The notes under the pieces are model-generated. The model was not told the DNA's origin, searched no databases, and saw only the letters and a list, made by a program, of their open reading frames with translations. Position numbers and translations under genes: made by a program. A stretch of DNA of 64,000 bases from Bacteroidota bacterium (GTDB lineage: Bacteria; Bacteroidota; Bacteroidia; Chitinophagales; Chitinophagaceae), in the NCBI GenBank assembly GCA_016868475.1, contig VGGU01000007.1:1-64000 (forward strand), written 5' to 3'. Below, piece after piece: positions 26,405 to 35,601 of the stretch (its first letter is position 1; each line of letters begins with the position of its first letter).

Positions 26405-27019
26405 TTAATTTTTCTCGGTGCTGCAAGGCGGGGCACCATTTCCCGTCAATTCATTAGTAATAAATTCCTCCAACAAATAAGATACAGTTAAAAAGAAGGG
26501 CCCTGCCTCACCTTCGCGCAAACGCTTTGCCAGCGCAAGGGCAAACTCTCCGGTATGTTCTTCTAAAAATTTCCGATAAGCATCTTTGGTTACGCTTCTG
26601 CTTTCTTCATCCGATGCAATTACGTTTTTTACCAATAGTAAGGCCAGAAACTCCAACTGATACATAATGCTGTCGGGGTTCTCGCCTGTTTTAGGTGTAA
26701 ACCCAAATGCATTGTAAAATGCATTTGCGTCAGATACGCTATTGTATTTCTGCAGCAAGTGTGTTTCACTTAATGCAACACCTCCTCTAACAAATATGTT
26801 GGTGAACGCAGACAACACTTCATCTTCATTTGCCGATTCGGCAAGGGACAATAACATATTGTTGATGCTTTCATCCGGGTACCCTACCTGGTGTAAACCC
26901 ATCGCCATCTCTTTAATATTGAACAACCGTTCCTTATCAGGGTAGGCAAAACAATTTGCAATCAGTCTATACAAATCGGCATTCATGAGCATTACATCTG
27001 TCATTTGACTTGTTTTCAT
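26405..27019 (-). CDS. TorD/NarJ-like molybdoenzyme chaperone
   Basis: This 204-residue, all-helical protein has the TorD/DmsD/NarJ pattern: LYRLIANCFAYPDKERL at the N-terminus and MYQLEFLALLLVKNVIA in the middle. Such proteins bind the apo-alpha subunit and its Tat signal and hold it until the cofactor is inserted. It is 14 bp downstream of the gamma gene, the last of the four structural and assembly genes. Confidence 0.82.
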   Translation of the reverse strand: MKTSQMTDVMLMNADLYRLIANCFAYPDKERLFNIKEMAMGLHQVGYPDESINNMLLSLAESANEDEVLSAFTNIFVRGGVALSETHLLQKYNSVSDANAFYNAFGFTPKTGENPDSIMYQLEFLALLLVKNVIASDEESRSVTKDAYRKFLEEHTGEFALALAKRLREGEAGPFFLTVSYLLEEFITNELTGNGAPPCSTEKN

Positions 27020-27033
27020 TGAGTAATTCTTTT

Positions 27034-28323
27034 CTATTTTTGAAGCAATAGATCAATCCAAGGTACAAAGTGTTTTCTTCCGCCAATATTTTGGAAACCG
27101 CCATCCCATAAGGCAAAGGCAACTTTGGTTCTGTCAGTAAACGATGCCTTGTAGTGGTTGCCTGTATTCACAGGCACTACTATACAAAGTGTCCACTTTC
27201 CTTCTTTCCATTCAGCCCAAGCTTTAGCTTGTTGCGTTTCCTGCGTAGCAAGTGTTCCGAACCCTTCAGCCACGGCTTCTTCCACTGGTTCTTTTCTTTT
27301 TATCACCGACATAGGGTTATTGGAGTAGGTGCCTGGCATGTTACCTGTGGCATGTGTTTCAACAATTAATTCAGCTCCAATATCCTGAGCGTAAATTCTT
27401 TTACTTCGGTCTAAATAGCTTTCCAGACCAGGATAAACGTCTACCCACATATTTGGGTATTTCACCTGTACATCCTGGAATCCCTTTTCACAATCTTCCT
27501 GCCAAATGGCTTTCCAATGTACAATATGCACCATTCCCCCTTTATTACCCATCATGTAGCTGGGAATATCATTAAGACTAATTGGAAATTGAACGGCAAA
27601 TTGATCGCAAAACTTAACCACATCAACTTCATTGTTTTTTGAAGAATCATTCCACTCAATGCGAAAGGCAACTTCCTTGGGAAGATAAACACTCTTTATG
27701 GTCAGTTGTTCAACTGATGGATTTTTTAGCGTAGGATAAGTTGCTTGTTGTGGAGAAACGGGTAATTTGAGCGCCTCGATGGTTGACCAAAAATCCGCAT
27801 TTAACTCTTTAGCATTTATTTTCTGTTTTGCCGGATAGCTTTTTAATGCAAATTCAGCATCAACCCAATCAATTTTTTCCTTAGCAGCTGTCGGAGAATT
27901 GGTATTGGTTTTAACTGAAGGCTTTGTTGACGTATTAGCCTCCGTTGGTTTAGGGGTTGTTTTTGCTGGAGCAATCGGAGCGCTTTTGCTCTTGATGTAA
28001 GCCAAAATGTCTTTAAGTTGAACATCGGTAAGCGTTTGATCAGGCATCGGGATTTTGTTATGTTCATTGAACAACTTTACCGCAACCGGATCGCCACTTT
28101 TAACAAGAGCTTGAGATGAGCGAATAAACTTATTTAGCCATTGTGTGGGCCTGCGTGTTGTAACATTTATCAAGTCGGGTCCTACAATTTTTCCTTTGCC
28201 AATACTGTGACAGGCTGAGCAATTTGCTTTATAAATTTTTTCCCCTGCAGCGATTTGCTGAGCAAAGCTGTTTTGCAAACACATAGTGCTAATGCAAAAT
28301 GAGATGAGCAATATTCTTTTCAT
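27034..28323 (-). CDS. Cytochrome c / ethylbenzene-dehydrogenase-type haem b fusion (gamma subunit)
   Basis: I start at the ATG at 28323 because MKRILLISFCISTMCLQNSFAQ is then a proper signal peptide; the ORF-track start adds 12 charged residues. A class I cytochrome c domain follows (CSACH, GPDL, distal Met in IPMPDQ). A Pro/Thr/Lys-rich linker (about 100-140) leads to an EB_dh-type domain with PSYMMGNKGGMVHIVHW. In EbdC-like subunits this region gives the Met ligand of haem b. The fusion would pass electrons between the beta-subunit Fe-S chain, haem b and haem c in the periplasm, so a quinol-oxidising NarI is not needed. Confidence 0.85.
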   Translation of the reverse strand: MKRILLISFCISTMCLQNSFAQQIAAGEKIYKANCSACHSIGKGKIVGPDLINVTTRRPTQWLNKFIRSSQALVKSGDPVAVKLFNEHNKIPMPDQTLTDVQLKDILAYIKSKSAPIAPAKTTPKPTEANTSTKPSVKTNTNSPTAAKEKIDWVDAEFALKSYPAKQKINAKELNADFWSTIEALKLPVSPQQATYPTLKNPSVEQLTIKSVYLPKEVAFRIEWNDSSKNNEVDVVKFCDQFAVQFPISLNDIPSYMMGNKGGMVHIVHWKAIWQEDCEKGFQDVQVKYPNMWVDVYPGLESYLDRSKRIYAQDIGAELIVETHATGNMPGTYSNNPMSVIKRKEPVEEAVAEGFGTLATQETQQAKAWAEWKEGKWTLCIVVPVNTGNHYKASFTDRTKVAFALWDGGFQNIGGRKHFVPWIDLLLQK

Positions 28324-28364
28324 AAATTGTTTTTTCAAATTTCTATTGGATTCCTTCAATTAAT

Positions 28365-29492
28365 CTATGGTGTATTGTGACGGAATGTTTGGAATTGCGC
28401 ATCCCAATGAGGCCTATTGTGAACTGGCTCTACGTAAGGCACGCGAACAATTTCATCGCCAATTTCGTTATAGCCTACTGCATGATTTTCTTCGGCCTTG
28501 TAGGAATGGATGATCCTTGGCGTATTTCCAAATAACATGAACGCCGCAAGCAATTCCTTATCATCCTTCATATTACGATATAGGGTGATGGCATCCTCCA
28601 CATTAGGCCCAAACATCTGAATCAAGAAATCTTTTGGCACATGTACCGGTGGCACATAATACACATTGGGTTGTGTTCCAAATTGCGGGTATAGGGGAAG
28701 TGCAATTTTTTTAATCCGAACAATCATATCAAACGGACTATCTCTTCGAGGTTCTTTGGCGTCTTCCATAAACCCTTGTAAACGAATTTTTCCAATACAA
28801 CTAGTAACGCATCTAGGCTGTTCACCTTGTTCAATCAATGGGTAGCAACCAATACATTTTTCAGAAACACGGGTTACCATGTTGAAAAATGTTTTTTTGT
28901 AAGGACAGGCTTTCACGCATTCTTTGTAACCACGGCAGCGCGATTGATCGATCAAAACTATTCCGTCTTCTTCTCTTTTATAGATCGCTTTACGTGGACA
29001 TGCAGCCAAGCAACCCGGATAGGAACAATGATTGCAAATGCGGGCCAAATAAAACATCCATATATCATGTATGCCATTAAAGAATGCTCCCTTCTCCATG
29101 TTGCCTAAAACTTCATCTTCACCAATATTTGGAAAAGCGTAGCTCCTTTCTTCTGGTCTCCATCCCGTTACCCTTTCTCCGGATTCACTCTCAAAAATGG
29201 TTTTACCTTTATAAACACCCCCTTTACCCCATTCTTGCTCATTGAGTTCCTTCAGGGTATTTACATCCCATTTTTGCGGGTATCCACCGTATGGTTTTGT
29301 TTCCACATTATTGAAGAAAATAGTCTCCTCACCCTTACCAGCTGCCCAAGTAGTTTTACAAGCTACTGTACAGGTTTGACAAGCAATGCATTTGTTTGTA
29401 TCAAATACATAGGTGATCTGTTTTTTAGGCTTTTTTTCTTCATAGGGATATTCCATTTCCCTATTGAGTTGCCAGTTTTTTACCTTTGCCAT
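28365..29492 (-). CDS. Iron-sulfur beta subunit of a type II DMSO-reductase-family enzyme (NarH/NxrB-like)
   Basis: This 375-residue protein carries four cluster motifs: CIACQTCTVAC, CNHCSYPGCLAACP, CRGYKECVKACPYKK and CIGCYPLIEQGEQPRCVTSC. NarH has Trp where this third motif has Tyr (CRGY), a position linked to a [3Fe-4S] cluster. The length is closer to EbdB/SerB/NxrB-like subunits than to E. coli NarH (about 510). It has no signal peptide and would be exported bound to the alpha subunit. It lies 13 bp after the alpha gene. Confidence 0.9.
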   Translation of the reverse strand: MAKVKNWQLNREMEYPYEEKKPKKQITYVFDTNKCIACQTCTVACKTTWAAGKGEETIFFNNVETKPYGGYPQKWDVNTLKELNEQEWGKGGVYKGKTIFESESGERVTGWRPEERSYAFPNIGEDEVLGNMEKGAFFNGIHDIWMFYLARICNHCSYPGCLAACPRKAIYKREEDGIVLIDQSRCRGYKECVKACPYKKTFFNMVTRVSEKCIGCYPLIEQGEQPRCVTSCIGKIRLQGFMEDAKEPRRDSPFDMIVRIKKIALPLYPQFGTQPNVYYVPPVHVPKDFLIQMFGPNVEDAITLYRNMKDDKELLAAFMLFGNTPRIIHSYKAEENHAVGYNEIGDEIVRVPYVEPVHNRPHWDAQFQTFRHNTP

Positions 29493-29505
29493 GTTCTTAT
29501 TTCAT

Positions 29506-32500
29506 TTATTTTTTAACAAAGTTTCCTTTCAAAAATTTCTTAAAGTCATCGTTCTCATAGGTAGGTCGTGTACCATTTTCAGTTCCTTCCCACAAGCCGC
29601 TTCCTCCAATGCCTCCTTTTTCTGCAAGTGATATTTTCACAAAGGCTTCACGAGGGTTGCCGGTTGCTCCATGAACATCAATTTCAAAGCCCTTTCCTAT
29701 TCCCTGACCGAAATTGTTTTTACGTACCAAAGAATCAGTAAGTAAAGTTGGTTTCAGCCAAGCTCGCGTACAACTTTGGTGCGAACCATTGCGGAAAAGT
29801 GCCTGATACCCCGTTTTATTATTCTTAGCTAACCCGTTTGCGTTTTCTTTTGCTCCGGCAACTGAACCGTATGTTGCGCCATAGGCATTGTGCCACATCC
29901 GCGTAACGCCTCTCTGAGTTCCTGGATAGAATCGAGCACGCGCCTTCAATCTTGCCAATTCGTATTCCGGACCATTTTTTCTGCCGGCTAATCCACGGAA
30001 AGGACGATCAGAAGGGTCGGCATCAATCCAAACATAATCGCCATCCTCAACGCCTAACTCGCGTGCATCTAGCGGATTGATATCCACATAGAGTTCCGTA
30101 ACAAAAGGAATGCGTTTATCCCTTCTATGCATGTCGCCAAATGGACCAAACCAAACGGCTACGATATCCGTGTCTACCGGAGTGGTATGTGCGCCGTGCC
30201 TGAACTTGGGCGTGTGGAAAATAAATTTATAATCCTTGTCCTTTAGGTGTAGCGGGTGCTTAGTGTTCTTCACCTCGCTCCATGGTTTTACAACGTTTCT
30301 CGCCTGACGCGTGTCTGTAGCAAGATCATTGATATCCACCCCGTATTTCTGCGGTTCGTCAGGCATAATGCAAGGGTGTTTTTTACCAACAATTACATTA
30401 GGCTCGTAGAATGTGGAATCGATGGGTTCGCGGAAAACAACCATATTTTCCCCGGCTTCAATAAACTCGGGCTCGTCACGATAAAACTCCAATCGTCCAG
30501 ATTTGGTATACCATTGCTTGTCCTCATTGCTCTGCTCCATACCTACAAATTTTGGCGTGGTGCGTGTCATCATCAATGCTGGAATACCTTTTTTAGCTTC
30601 AGCTTCCAATTCATTGAATTTATATCCTCTGGTACCTTGGCTGGTATTAAGAATGCGTTGCAAATAAACTTCAACCTTATTTTCAAACACAAACTTGAAC
30701 ATATCACGGAAGCGTGAGTCGCCAGTTAAATTACCAAAGGCAGACGCAATTCCTGCAATGACTTCAATGTCTCCTTTTGTATCAAAGATTCTTTTTAATG
30801 GTGTTCTGGGGAACACATATAAGAATGGATTGGTTACCGACATGGTCATGTCTGGATATTTGAATTCAGCCCAAGAATCTACCGGATAAACAATGTCTGA
30901 ATATTCGCAAGAACCTGTCCACCACCACTCCAGCACGCTAATAAATTCAATTTTTGGATACACATTTACTACGTTATCGTAGTGTCCTTTTGAATTGGCG
31001 AGCAATGAGTTTCCATTGGAAACCATGATGGACTTTGTAGGAGTAGGCATGTGCGTTTCCCCTGTCATGTTCTTATTACCCATGCGTAAAATGCGATCGC
31101 CATTGTTGAAGTAGTGCGCTGATTCATAATGCATGTACTTCTTCACTTTGGATGGTTTAGTTTCATCCAACTCCAGATTAAATGGATCTTCGGCAATATA
31201 ACCAGGTATGCCAGAGAATAAGGCACCACGGTAGTTACCGGCATATGATCCCACATTACCTCCTATCTTGCCCACGTTTCCAGTGATGCTAGCCAGGAAA
31301 AATACTGCACGATCTTTTAGATCGTTATTGAAAAACTGGTTAGGCCCCATTCCCATGGCAAATAAAGTGTTACCACTATTCGTTGCAATTTCATCTGCAA
31401 TCGCTTCAATTCCTTTTACAGGCGCCCAAGTGAGTTCTTCAATAGTTTTTGGATCAAAGTTTTCCATTACGTATTCCTTCATCAAATCAAAAACAGTACG
31501 AACTTCTACTTCCTTTCCATCTATTGTTTTTACTTTGAATCTACCCTCCAATGCCGGGTTCAGTCCTTTCTCCCGCATATACTTACCATAATCATCACGG
31601 GTAATTACAGATAGCGCATTTTTAGTTTCATCCCAGACCATAAAGTCGCCCCATTCTTTTGCCATTTCTTCATCTACAAATGGCGCCCCCTGTTCCGGAG
31701 ATTTTTTTGCTTTCTCTCCCTTCTTCAAAATCTCAATGTAATTTTTCAAATCAGGTTTCTGATAATTCAAAATCACATCAGTTGGCTTCAACATTTTCTG
31801 ACTATCCATCCGAACCAAGAAGGGCAGGTCGGTGAATTTTTTCATAAAATCAGCATCGTATTTTTTGTCGCGAATAATCACATGCGCAAATCCCAATGCC
31901 AATGCAGGTGTAACTCCAGGACGAACCACCAGCACATTATCTCCTTTATTTGCGGTTGCACTATACTCGCAGGCAATTACGGTAACCTTAGCCCCCTTCA
32001 TACGGGCTTCGGTAAGCCAGTGCGCATCGGGCATTTTAGTGGTTATCCAGTTCATACCCCAAACAATTATATGCTTTGAATGTTCGGTGCAAAAAAGGTC
32101 AAAGTCAACGGTTTGCTGACCTGTAACCATAGGATGCCCCGGCGGTAGATCGGTATGCCATGCATAACTGTCCCAAGTGCGTGCACCCTTAGAACCCTCT
32201 GGTCCTTTATTATTGATGGCATTATCTAGTAATGCTAGAGAGTTTGCCAATCGATTGATACCAAAAATGCGTGTTACACCAAGTGGAGCCATACCTCCAC
32301 GGAATTTCAGTACTTCCACTCCGTGTCCATGGGTGGCTTCGACCATTAATGGGTCATATCCTTGTGCATGTAATTTATCCTGACCTTCTTTTCCGTTATA
32401 GGTTCTGGCAATATTATCCAGCACTAATGCAGTGTACTTAAAGGTGTCTTCCCAGGTGATCTTAACAAAAGCCTCTTTGCCTCTTTGCATATACTCCTGC

Positions 32501-32988
32501 GCAATAGCCCCTGTTTTGATATCCCGAGGCATACCGGCATTTATCCATTTCAAATATCCTTCACGAATAAGTGGATATTTTGCTCTGCGGTCTCCATAAA
32601 AGCGTCTGGCCAGCGCCAAACCTTTCTGGCAGCAACGTGGTTCCCATCGGGCAGAGGTTTGGTTGCCCTGTGCATCTGTTGCTTTTCCAAAACCATAACT
32701 TGGTGCAATACGTACTACTGCTCCATTTTTTACCATTGCTTTCAACAGGCAATTGTGTGTGTCATTGGGAGCACATAAAAATGTGAACTCGTCGTCATAA
32801 GCCCACATATCACGGTATGTTTTTTCCCAACCCCTGTTTGGATATCCTCTAAGTGGATTTTCAATGTCTAAAGGATCGAAAAAGGAGAATGCTTGAGAAA
32901 ATCCGCTAAGGGGCAATGATGACAGTGCTATTGTGCCAAGCCCGCTCAACAGCCCTGATTTGATAAACTGTTTTCTTGATGATTTCAT
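29506..32988 (-). CDS. Molybdopterin catalytic subunit, NXR/pNarG-like periplasmic nitrate reductase candidate
   Basis: This 1160-residue alpha subunit begins with a Tat-like signal, [10 protein letters not shown], with Arg-Lys in place of twin Arg. The N-terminal Fe-S motif is C72-x3-D76-x3-C80, then C119/C120. E. coli NarG has His-x3-Cys-x3-Cys, and the Cys/Asp pattern recalls nitrite oxidoreductases and outward-facing archaeal nitrate reductases. D280 in HTDLPPG aligns with the Mo-ligand Asp222 of NarG (YCDLPP). [16 protein letters not shown] and [13 protein letters not shown] are also NarG/NXR-like. Nitrate is the most probable substrate; chlorate, selenate, or nitrite oxidation cannot be excluded. 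It heads a 16-gene minus-strand run with tandem FNR-like sites upstream. Confidence 0.88.
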   Translation of the reverse strand: MKSSRKQFIKSGLLSGLGTIALSSLPLSGFSQAFSFFDPLDIENPLRGYPNRGWEKTYRDMWAYDDEFTFLCAPNDTHNCLLKAMVKNGAVVRIAPSYGFGKATDAQGNQTSARWEPRCCQKGLALARRFYGDRRAKYPLIREGYLKWINAGMPRDIKTGAIAQEYMQRGKEAFVKITWEDTFKYTALVLDNIARTYNGKEGQDKLHAQGYDPLMVEATHGHGVEVLKFRGGMAPLGVTRIFGINRLANSLALLDNAINNKGPEGSKGARTWDSYAWHTDLPPGHPMVTGQQTVDFDLFCTEHSKHIIVWGMNWITTKMPDAHWLTEARMKGAKVTVIACEYSATANKGDNVLVVRPGVTPALALGFAHVIIRDKKYDADFMKKFTDLPFLVRMDSQKMLKPTDVILNYQKPDLKNYIEILKKGEKAKKSPEQGAPFVDEEMAKEWGDFMVWDETKNALSVITRDDYGKYMREKGLNPALEGRFKVKTIDGKEVEVRTVFDLMKEYVMENFDPKTIEELTWAPVKGIEAIADEIATNSGNTLFAMGMGPNQFFNNDLKDRAVFFLASITGNVGKIGGNVGSYAGNYRGALFSGIPGYIAEDPFNLELDETKPSKVKKYMHYESAHYFNNGDRILRMGNKNMTGETHMPTPTKSIMVSNGNSLLANSKGHYDNVVNVYPKIEFISVLEWWWTGSCEYSDIVYPVDSWAEFKYPDMTMSVTNPFLYVFPRTPLKRIFDTKGDIEVIAGIASAFGNLTGDSRFRDMFKFVFENKVEVYLQRILNTSQGTRGYKFNELEAEAKKGIPALMMTRTTPKFVGMEQSNEDKQWYTKSGRLEFYRDEPEFIEAGENMVVFREPIDSTFYEPNVIVGKKHPCIMPDEPQKYGVDINDLATDTRQARNVVKPWSEVKNTKHPLHLKDKDYKFIFHTPKFRHGAHTTPVDTDIVAVWFGPFGDMHRRDKRIPFVTELYVDINPLDARELGVEDGDYVWIDADPSDRPFRGLAGRKNGPEYELARLKARARFYPGTQRGVTRMWHNAYGATYGSVAGAKENANGLAKNNKTGYQALFRNGSHQSCTRAWLKPTLLTDSLVRKNNFGQGIGKGFEIDVHGATGNPREAFVKISLAEKGGIGGSGLWEGTENGTRPTYENDDFKKFLKGNFVKK

Positions 32989-33235
32989 GACCTGATAATT
33001 TGGTATGTTATTTATCGTTTGTAAGTACCTCTAAAAACAGTCACAAAGTTGTCTGCAAATAGGATATCAACAGATTGATTATTATCATATCAAATACTGA
33101 TTATAGTCACTTTATCCCATACAATATCCATTAGATAAACGTGGTTAACGTTCTCTCGCTTCAGTTTTAACCAGATTAGTAAGGGAAAAAGAGCCCAGAT
33201 TTAGAATTCGAGTATTCTATTTTGGGTTGTTCCAA
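32989..33235. other. 247-bp gap upstream of the molybdoenzyme operon
   Basis: This is the longest gap between genes in the window. It holds the tandem palindromes described separately. I found no convincing ORF, RNA gene or strong terminator in the rest, which is AT-rich. Its length is unusual for this compact segment and fits a regulated promoter. Confidence 0.5.
33074..33111 (-). promoter_or_regulatory. Tandem CRP/FNR-like palindromes upstream of the nitrate-reductase-like operon
   Basis: Two copies of the palindrome lie side by side: TGATTATTATCA (33076-33087) and TGATTATAGTCA (33098-33109). Their centres are 22 bp apart, about two helical turns, and 93 and 115 bp upstream of the alpha-subunit start. 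Read on the minus strand the second is AGTGACTATAATCAG, differing from the persulfide dioxygenase site at only two positions of 14. The -7 box is not clear: CAAATAGG at 33056-33063 is a partial match on the minus strand. Confidence 0.6.
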
Positions 33236-33637
33236 TTATTGCAATTCTGCAAACATGGATGCCAGCTTTTTTACAAACCCACACTCATGTTTTTCAAATT
33301 TTTGTTGTACTAAAGAAAAGGGGTAAACCACTTGGCTACCATTAGCGCTCACCAATACATATTCCTGGCCAAAATGATCGTCATTTATTTTCCATTCATA
33401 GTGGAGTTCTGTAATAAAATGATGCCCCATTGCATAGGCTATTGCAGGCACAATCTGGCCACACAAGGTCTGGTCTTCTTTGCAACATCTGAAAAAAACA
33501 ATGTCGATTGTTTTTGTTTCAAAAGCGCTTTCCTTTAATTCCGCGGCAAAAGTTTGCAGGTAGCGCAAATACATTTCTTTTAATCGGCCCAGGGTTTCCA
33601 AGTCTTGTTCGGAAAGGTCTTTTAAAGCAGTTTTCAT
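33236..33637 (-). CDS. Conserved-looking protein of unknown function, 133 aa
   Basis: I do not recognise this protein. It is soluble, without signal peptide or membrane helix, and has four Cys residues (RCCKEDQTLC and HECG). That spacing could bind a metal but matches no motif I know. It lies upstream of the molybdoenzyme operon on the same strand, with its own promoter-like TAACTTTG box. It may simply be a neighbour; the 247-bp regulatory gap argues against a single transcript starting here. Confidence 0.55.
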   Translation of the reverse strand: MKTALKDLSEQDLETLGRLKEMYLRYLQTFAAELKESAFETKTIDIVFFRCCKEDQTLCGQIVPAIAYAMGHHFITELHYEWKINDDHFGQEYVLVSANGSQVVYPFSLVQQKFEKHECGFVKKLASMFAELQ

Positions 33638-33666
33638 TTTTATTATTATGGCTAACTAATGCCGCG

Positions 33667-33698
33667 CAAAGTTACACCCTCAAATTACAATAGGCAAG
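33667..33698 (-). promoter_or_regulatory. Bacteroidota-type promoter upstream of the 133-aa gene
   Basis: On the minus strand a perfect -7 box TAACTTTG (33674-33667) lies 30 bp before the start codon, with CTTG 20 bp upstream of it (33698-33695) near the TTTG -33 consensus. This is the best-matching two-part promoter I noticed in the window. Confidence 0.5.
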
Positions 33699-33826
33699 GG
33701 ACTTATTTACTAAGTCCCGACTAAAACCAACCATCCTAAATTGAGGTATTATATGTTCACAACTGTTGATAAGTAATTATTGGAATTGCTCTTTATCCAT
33801 ATTAATATTGGATTAAATCCTACGAT

Positions 33827-34795
33827 TTGACAGAAGCTATCATCAACCTCGAAACCGTTAACCCGATTGAATTTTTCGGAGTCAACAACGGAAAACTTGA
33901 TATTCTTAAAAAGAAATTTCCACTGCTAAAAATTCTTTCTCGTGGCACTCAGTTAAAGCTGAGCGGCGCTCCCGAGCAAATAGAACCGGCATGTGATAAA
34001 ATTTCGCTTATTGTCTCTTACCTGGAACGTAATGGACATATGAGTCAGCAGTATTTTGAACAAGTACTGGGCGGAGATGATGCCGAAATAGTTGACCATT
34101 TTCAAGAAAAAAACCCATCGGAGGTTCTTGTATTTGGCCCTAATGGAAAATCCGTTCGTGCTCGCACAGCCAATCAAAAAAAATTAGTTCAAGAAGCTGA
34201 TCGTAACGATATTGTATTTGCTATTGGCCCGGCCGGAACGGGCAAAACATATACAGCGGTAGCTTTGGCAGTTCGGGCCTTAAAGAACAAACAAGTAAAG
34301 AAAATAATCCTTACCCGACCTGCTGTTGAAGCCGGAGAAAGTCTTGGTTTTTTACCCGGAGATTTAAAAGAAAAGATTGACCCCTATTTACGTCCACTTT
34401 ATGACGCTTTAGACGATATGATACCTGCCGACAAACTCGGTTATTATATGACAACTCGTACCATTGAAATAGCTCCACTGGCCTATATGAGGGGACGAAC
34501 GCTTGACAATGCGTTCATTATTTTGGACGAGGCGCAGAATGCCACTGGTTTGCAATTAAAAATGTTTCTTACCCGGATAGGGGCCAATGCAAAGGCAATT
34601 ATCACCGGAGATATGACACAGGTGGATCTTCCGCGTAATCAACGTAGCGGTTTACATACTGCTGTGCGCATCTTAAAGAATATAGAAGGAATTGGGCACA
34701 TTGAATTGAACGAAGAAGATGTTGTTCGTCATCGATTGGTTAAACATATCCTTCGCGCTTACAACCACGAACACGAAAGAGAAAACCCCAAATAG
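33827..34795 (+). CDS. phoH: PhoH-like ATPase
   Basis: This 322-residue protein is a PhoH family P-loop ATPase with Walker A GPAGTGKTYTAVALAV and Walker B FIILDEAQNAT, plus TGDMTQVDLP. An N-terminal KH-like region (LKILSRGTQLKLSGAPEQIE) precedes it, suggesting RNA binding. The family is linked to RNA metabolism and ribosome quality control. The start appears to be a TTG at 33827: upstream there is a stop in frame and no ATG or GTG in between. The start fits the family N-terminus (INLETVNPIEFFG). Confidence 0.9.
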   Translation: MTEAIINLETVNPIEFFGVNNGKLDILKKKFPLLKILSRGTQLKLSGAPEQIEPACDKISLIVSYLERNGHMSQQYFEQVLGGDDAEIVDHFQEKNPSEVLVFGPNGKSVRARTANQKKLVQEADRNDIVFAIGPAGTGKTYTAVALAVRALKNKQVKKIILTRPAVEAGESLGFLPGDLKEKIDPYLRPLYDALDDMIPADKLGYYMTTRTIEIAPLAYMRGRTLDNAFIILDEAQNATGLQLKMFLTRIGANAKAIITGDMTQVDLPRNQRSGLHTAVRILKNIEGIGHIELNEEDVVRHRLVKHILRAYNHEHERENPK

Positions 34796-34804
34796 CGCTT
34801 ATTC

Positions 34805-35227
34805 ATGCAGAAACTGATCACAATTTTCTTTTTGTTTATTCTCGGCACAGCTTGTCAGCAAAAAGAAAAATCATCCCCAACCGCCTCCAGCGAAATTGAT
34901 GCTGCTCGTAATTTTTTAAGAGCAGCCCTTGATGGTAAGTTTGATATAGCCAAGGATTATTTATTGCAAGACTCATTGAATTTAAGCTACCTGGATATAG
35001 CGGCAAGAGGGCACGGAAAATTAACACAGGACGATAAGGATAGCTATAGAGGCTCATCCATCATTATTCATGAAATTCAAGCTCAAAACGATTCAACTTC
35101 GCTATTAATTTTTTCTAACTCTTTTAAGAAAGACCAGGACACCTTGCGGATTATCAAAAAGGATCAAAAGTGGGTTGTAGACCTGAGTTATTTATACCTT
35201 CATCCTACTTCATCGAACAATCCATGA
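34805..35227 (+). CDS. Putative lipoprotein, unknown function
   Basis: This 140-residue protein starts with a hydrophobic signal ending in LGTACQQ, a weak lipobox, so it is probably a lipoprotein. The mature part (ARNFLRAALDGKFDIAKDYLL, later WVVDLSYLY) resembles DUF4878-type or NTF2-like small secreted proteins. It starts 9 bp after phoH and overlaps the crcB start by ATGA. Confidence 0.6.
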   Translation: MQKLITIFFLFILGTACQQKEKSSPTASSEIDAARNFLRAALDGKFDIAKDYLLQDSLNLSYLDIAARGHGKLTQDDKDSYRGSSIIIHEIQAQNDSTSLLIFSNSFKKDQDTLRIIKKDQKWVVDLSYLYLHPTSSNNP

Positions 35228-35601
35228 ACTACGCTATCCTGTTTGTTTTTTTGGGTGGAGGCATGGGGTCCATTTTACGTTACTACGTGGGCAGGGAACT
35301 TAACCCGCCATTGGGGCTTTCTTTTCCTATTGGCACGCTCTTAGTCAATTTGGCCGGATCCTTGTTAATTGGGCTGCTTTGGGGAATCACCGAAAAATCC
35401 AATGATAACAATTCGTCAGTTCAATTATTGCTGATCACTGGATTTTGTGGAGGATTCACCACCCTTTCAGCACTTTCACAAGAAACTTTCTACTTTATTA
35501 AAACCGGGAACCTAGTCTATGCAATTGGTTATAGTTGCGCTACAATTTTGGGAGGAGTTTTACTTACTGCCCTTAGCTACAAAATAGTTACTTCCTTATA
35601 A
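35224..35601 (+). CDS. crcB: CrcB/Fluc fluoride ion channel
   Basis: Fluc channels form dual-topology dimers that expel fluoride. I choose the ATG at 35224, overlapping the lipoprotein stop as ATGA; the ORF-track start at 35170 adds 18 non-family residues. The 125-residue protein has four membrane helices and the signatures GGGMGSILRYYVG, FPIGTLLVNLAGSLLIG and GFCGGFTTLS. It ends 6 bp inside the convergent Mur ligase gene. Confidence 0.93.
   Translation: MNYAILFVFLGGGMGSILRYYVGRELNPPLGLSFPIGTLLVNLAGSLLIGLLWGITEKSNDNNSSVQLLLITGFCGGFTTLSALSQETFYFIKTGNLVYAIGYSCATILGGVLLTALSYKIVTSL

Noticed and set aside
30256-30717. 153-residue plus-strand ORF opposite the alpha subunit
   Set aside because: It lies wholly inside a strongly supported gene, has no recognisable motifs, and looks like an antisense shadow; the same holds for other long opposite-strand ORFs, for example 10594-10986 and 23040-23456.
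27034-32988. Classical narGHJI nitrate reductase
   Set aside because: There is no NarI-type five-helix cytochrome b; the alpha subunit has an export signal and a different first cluster motif, and the gamma subunit is a periplasmic cytochrome c/EB_dh protein.
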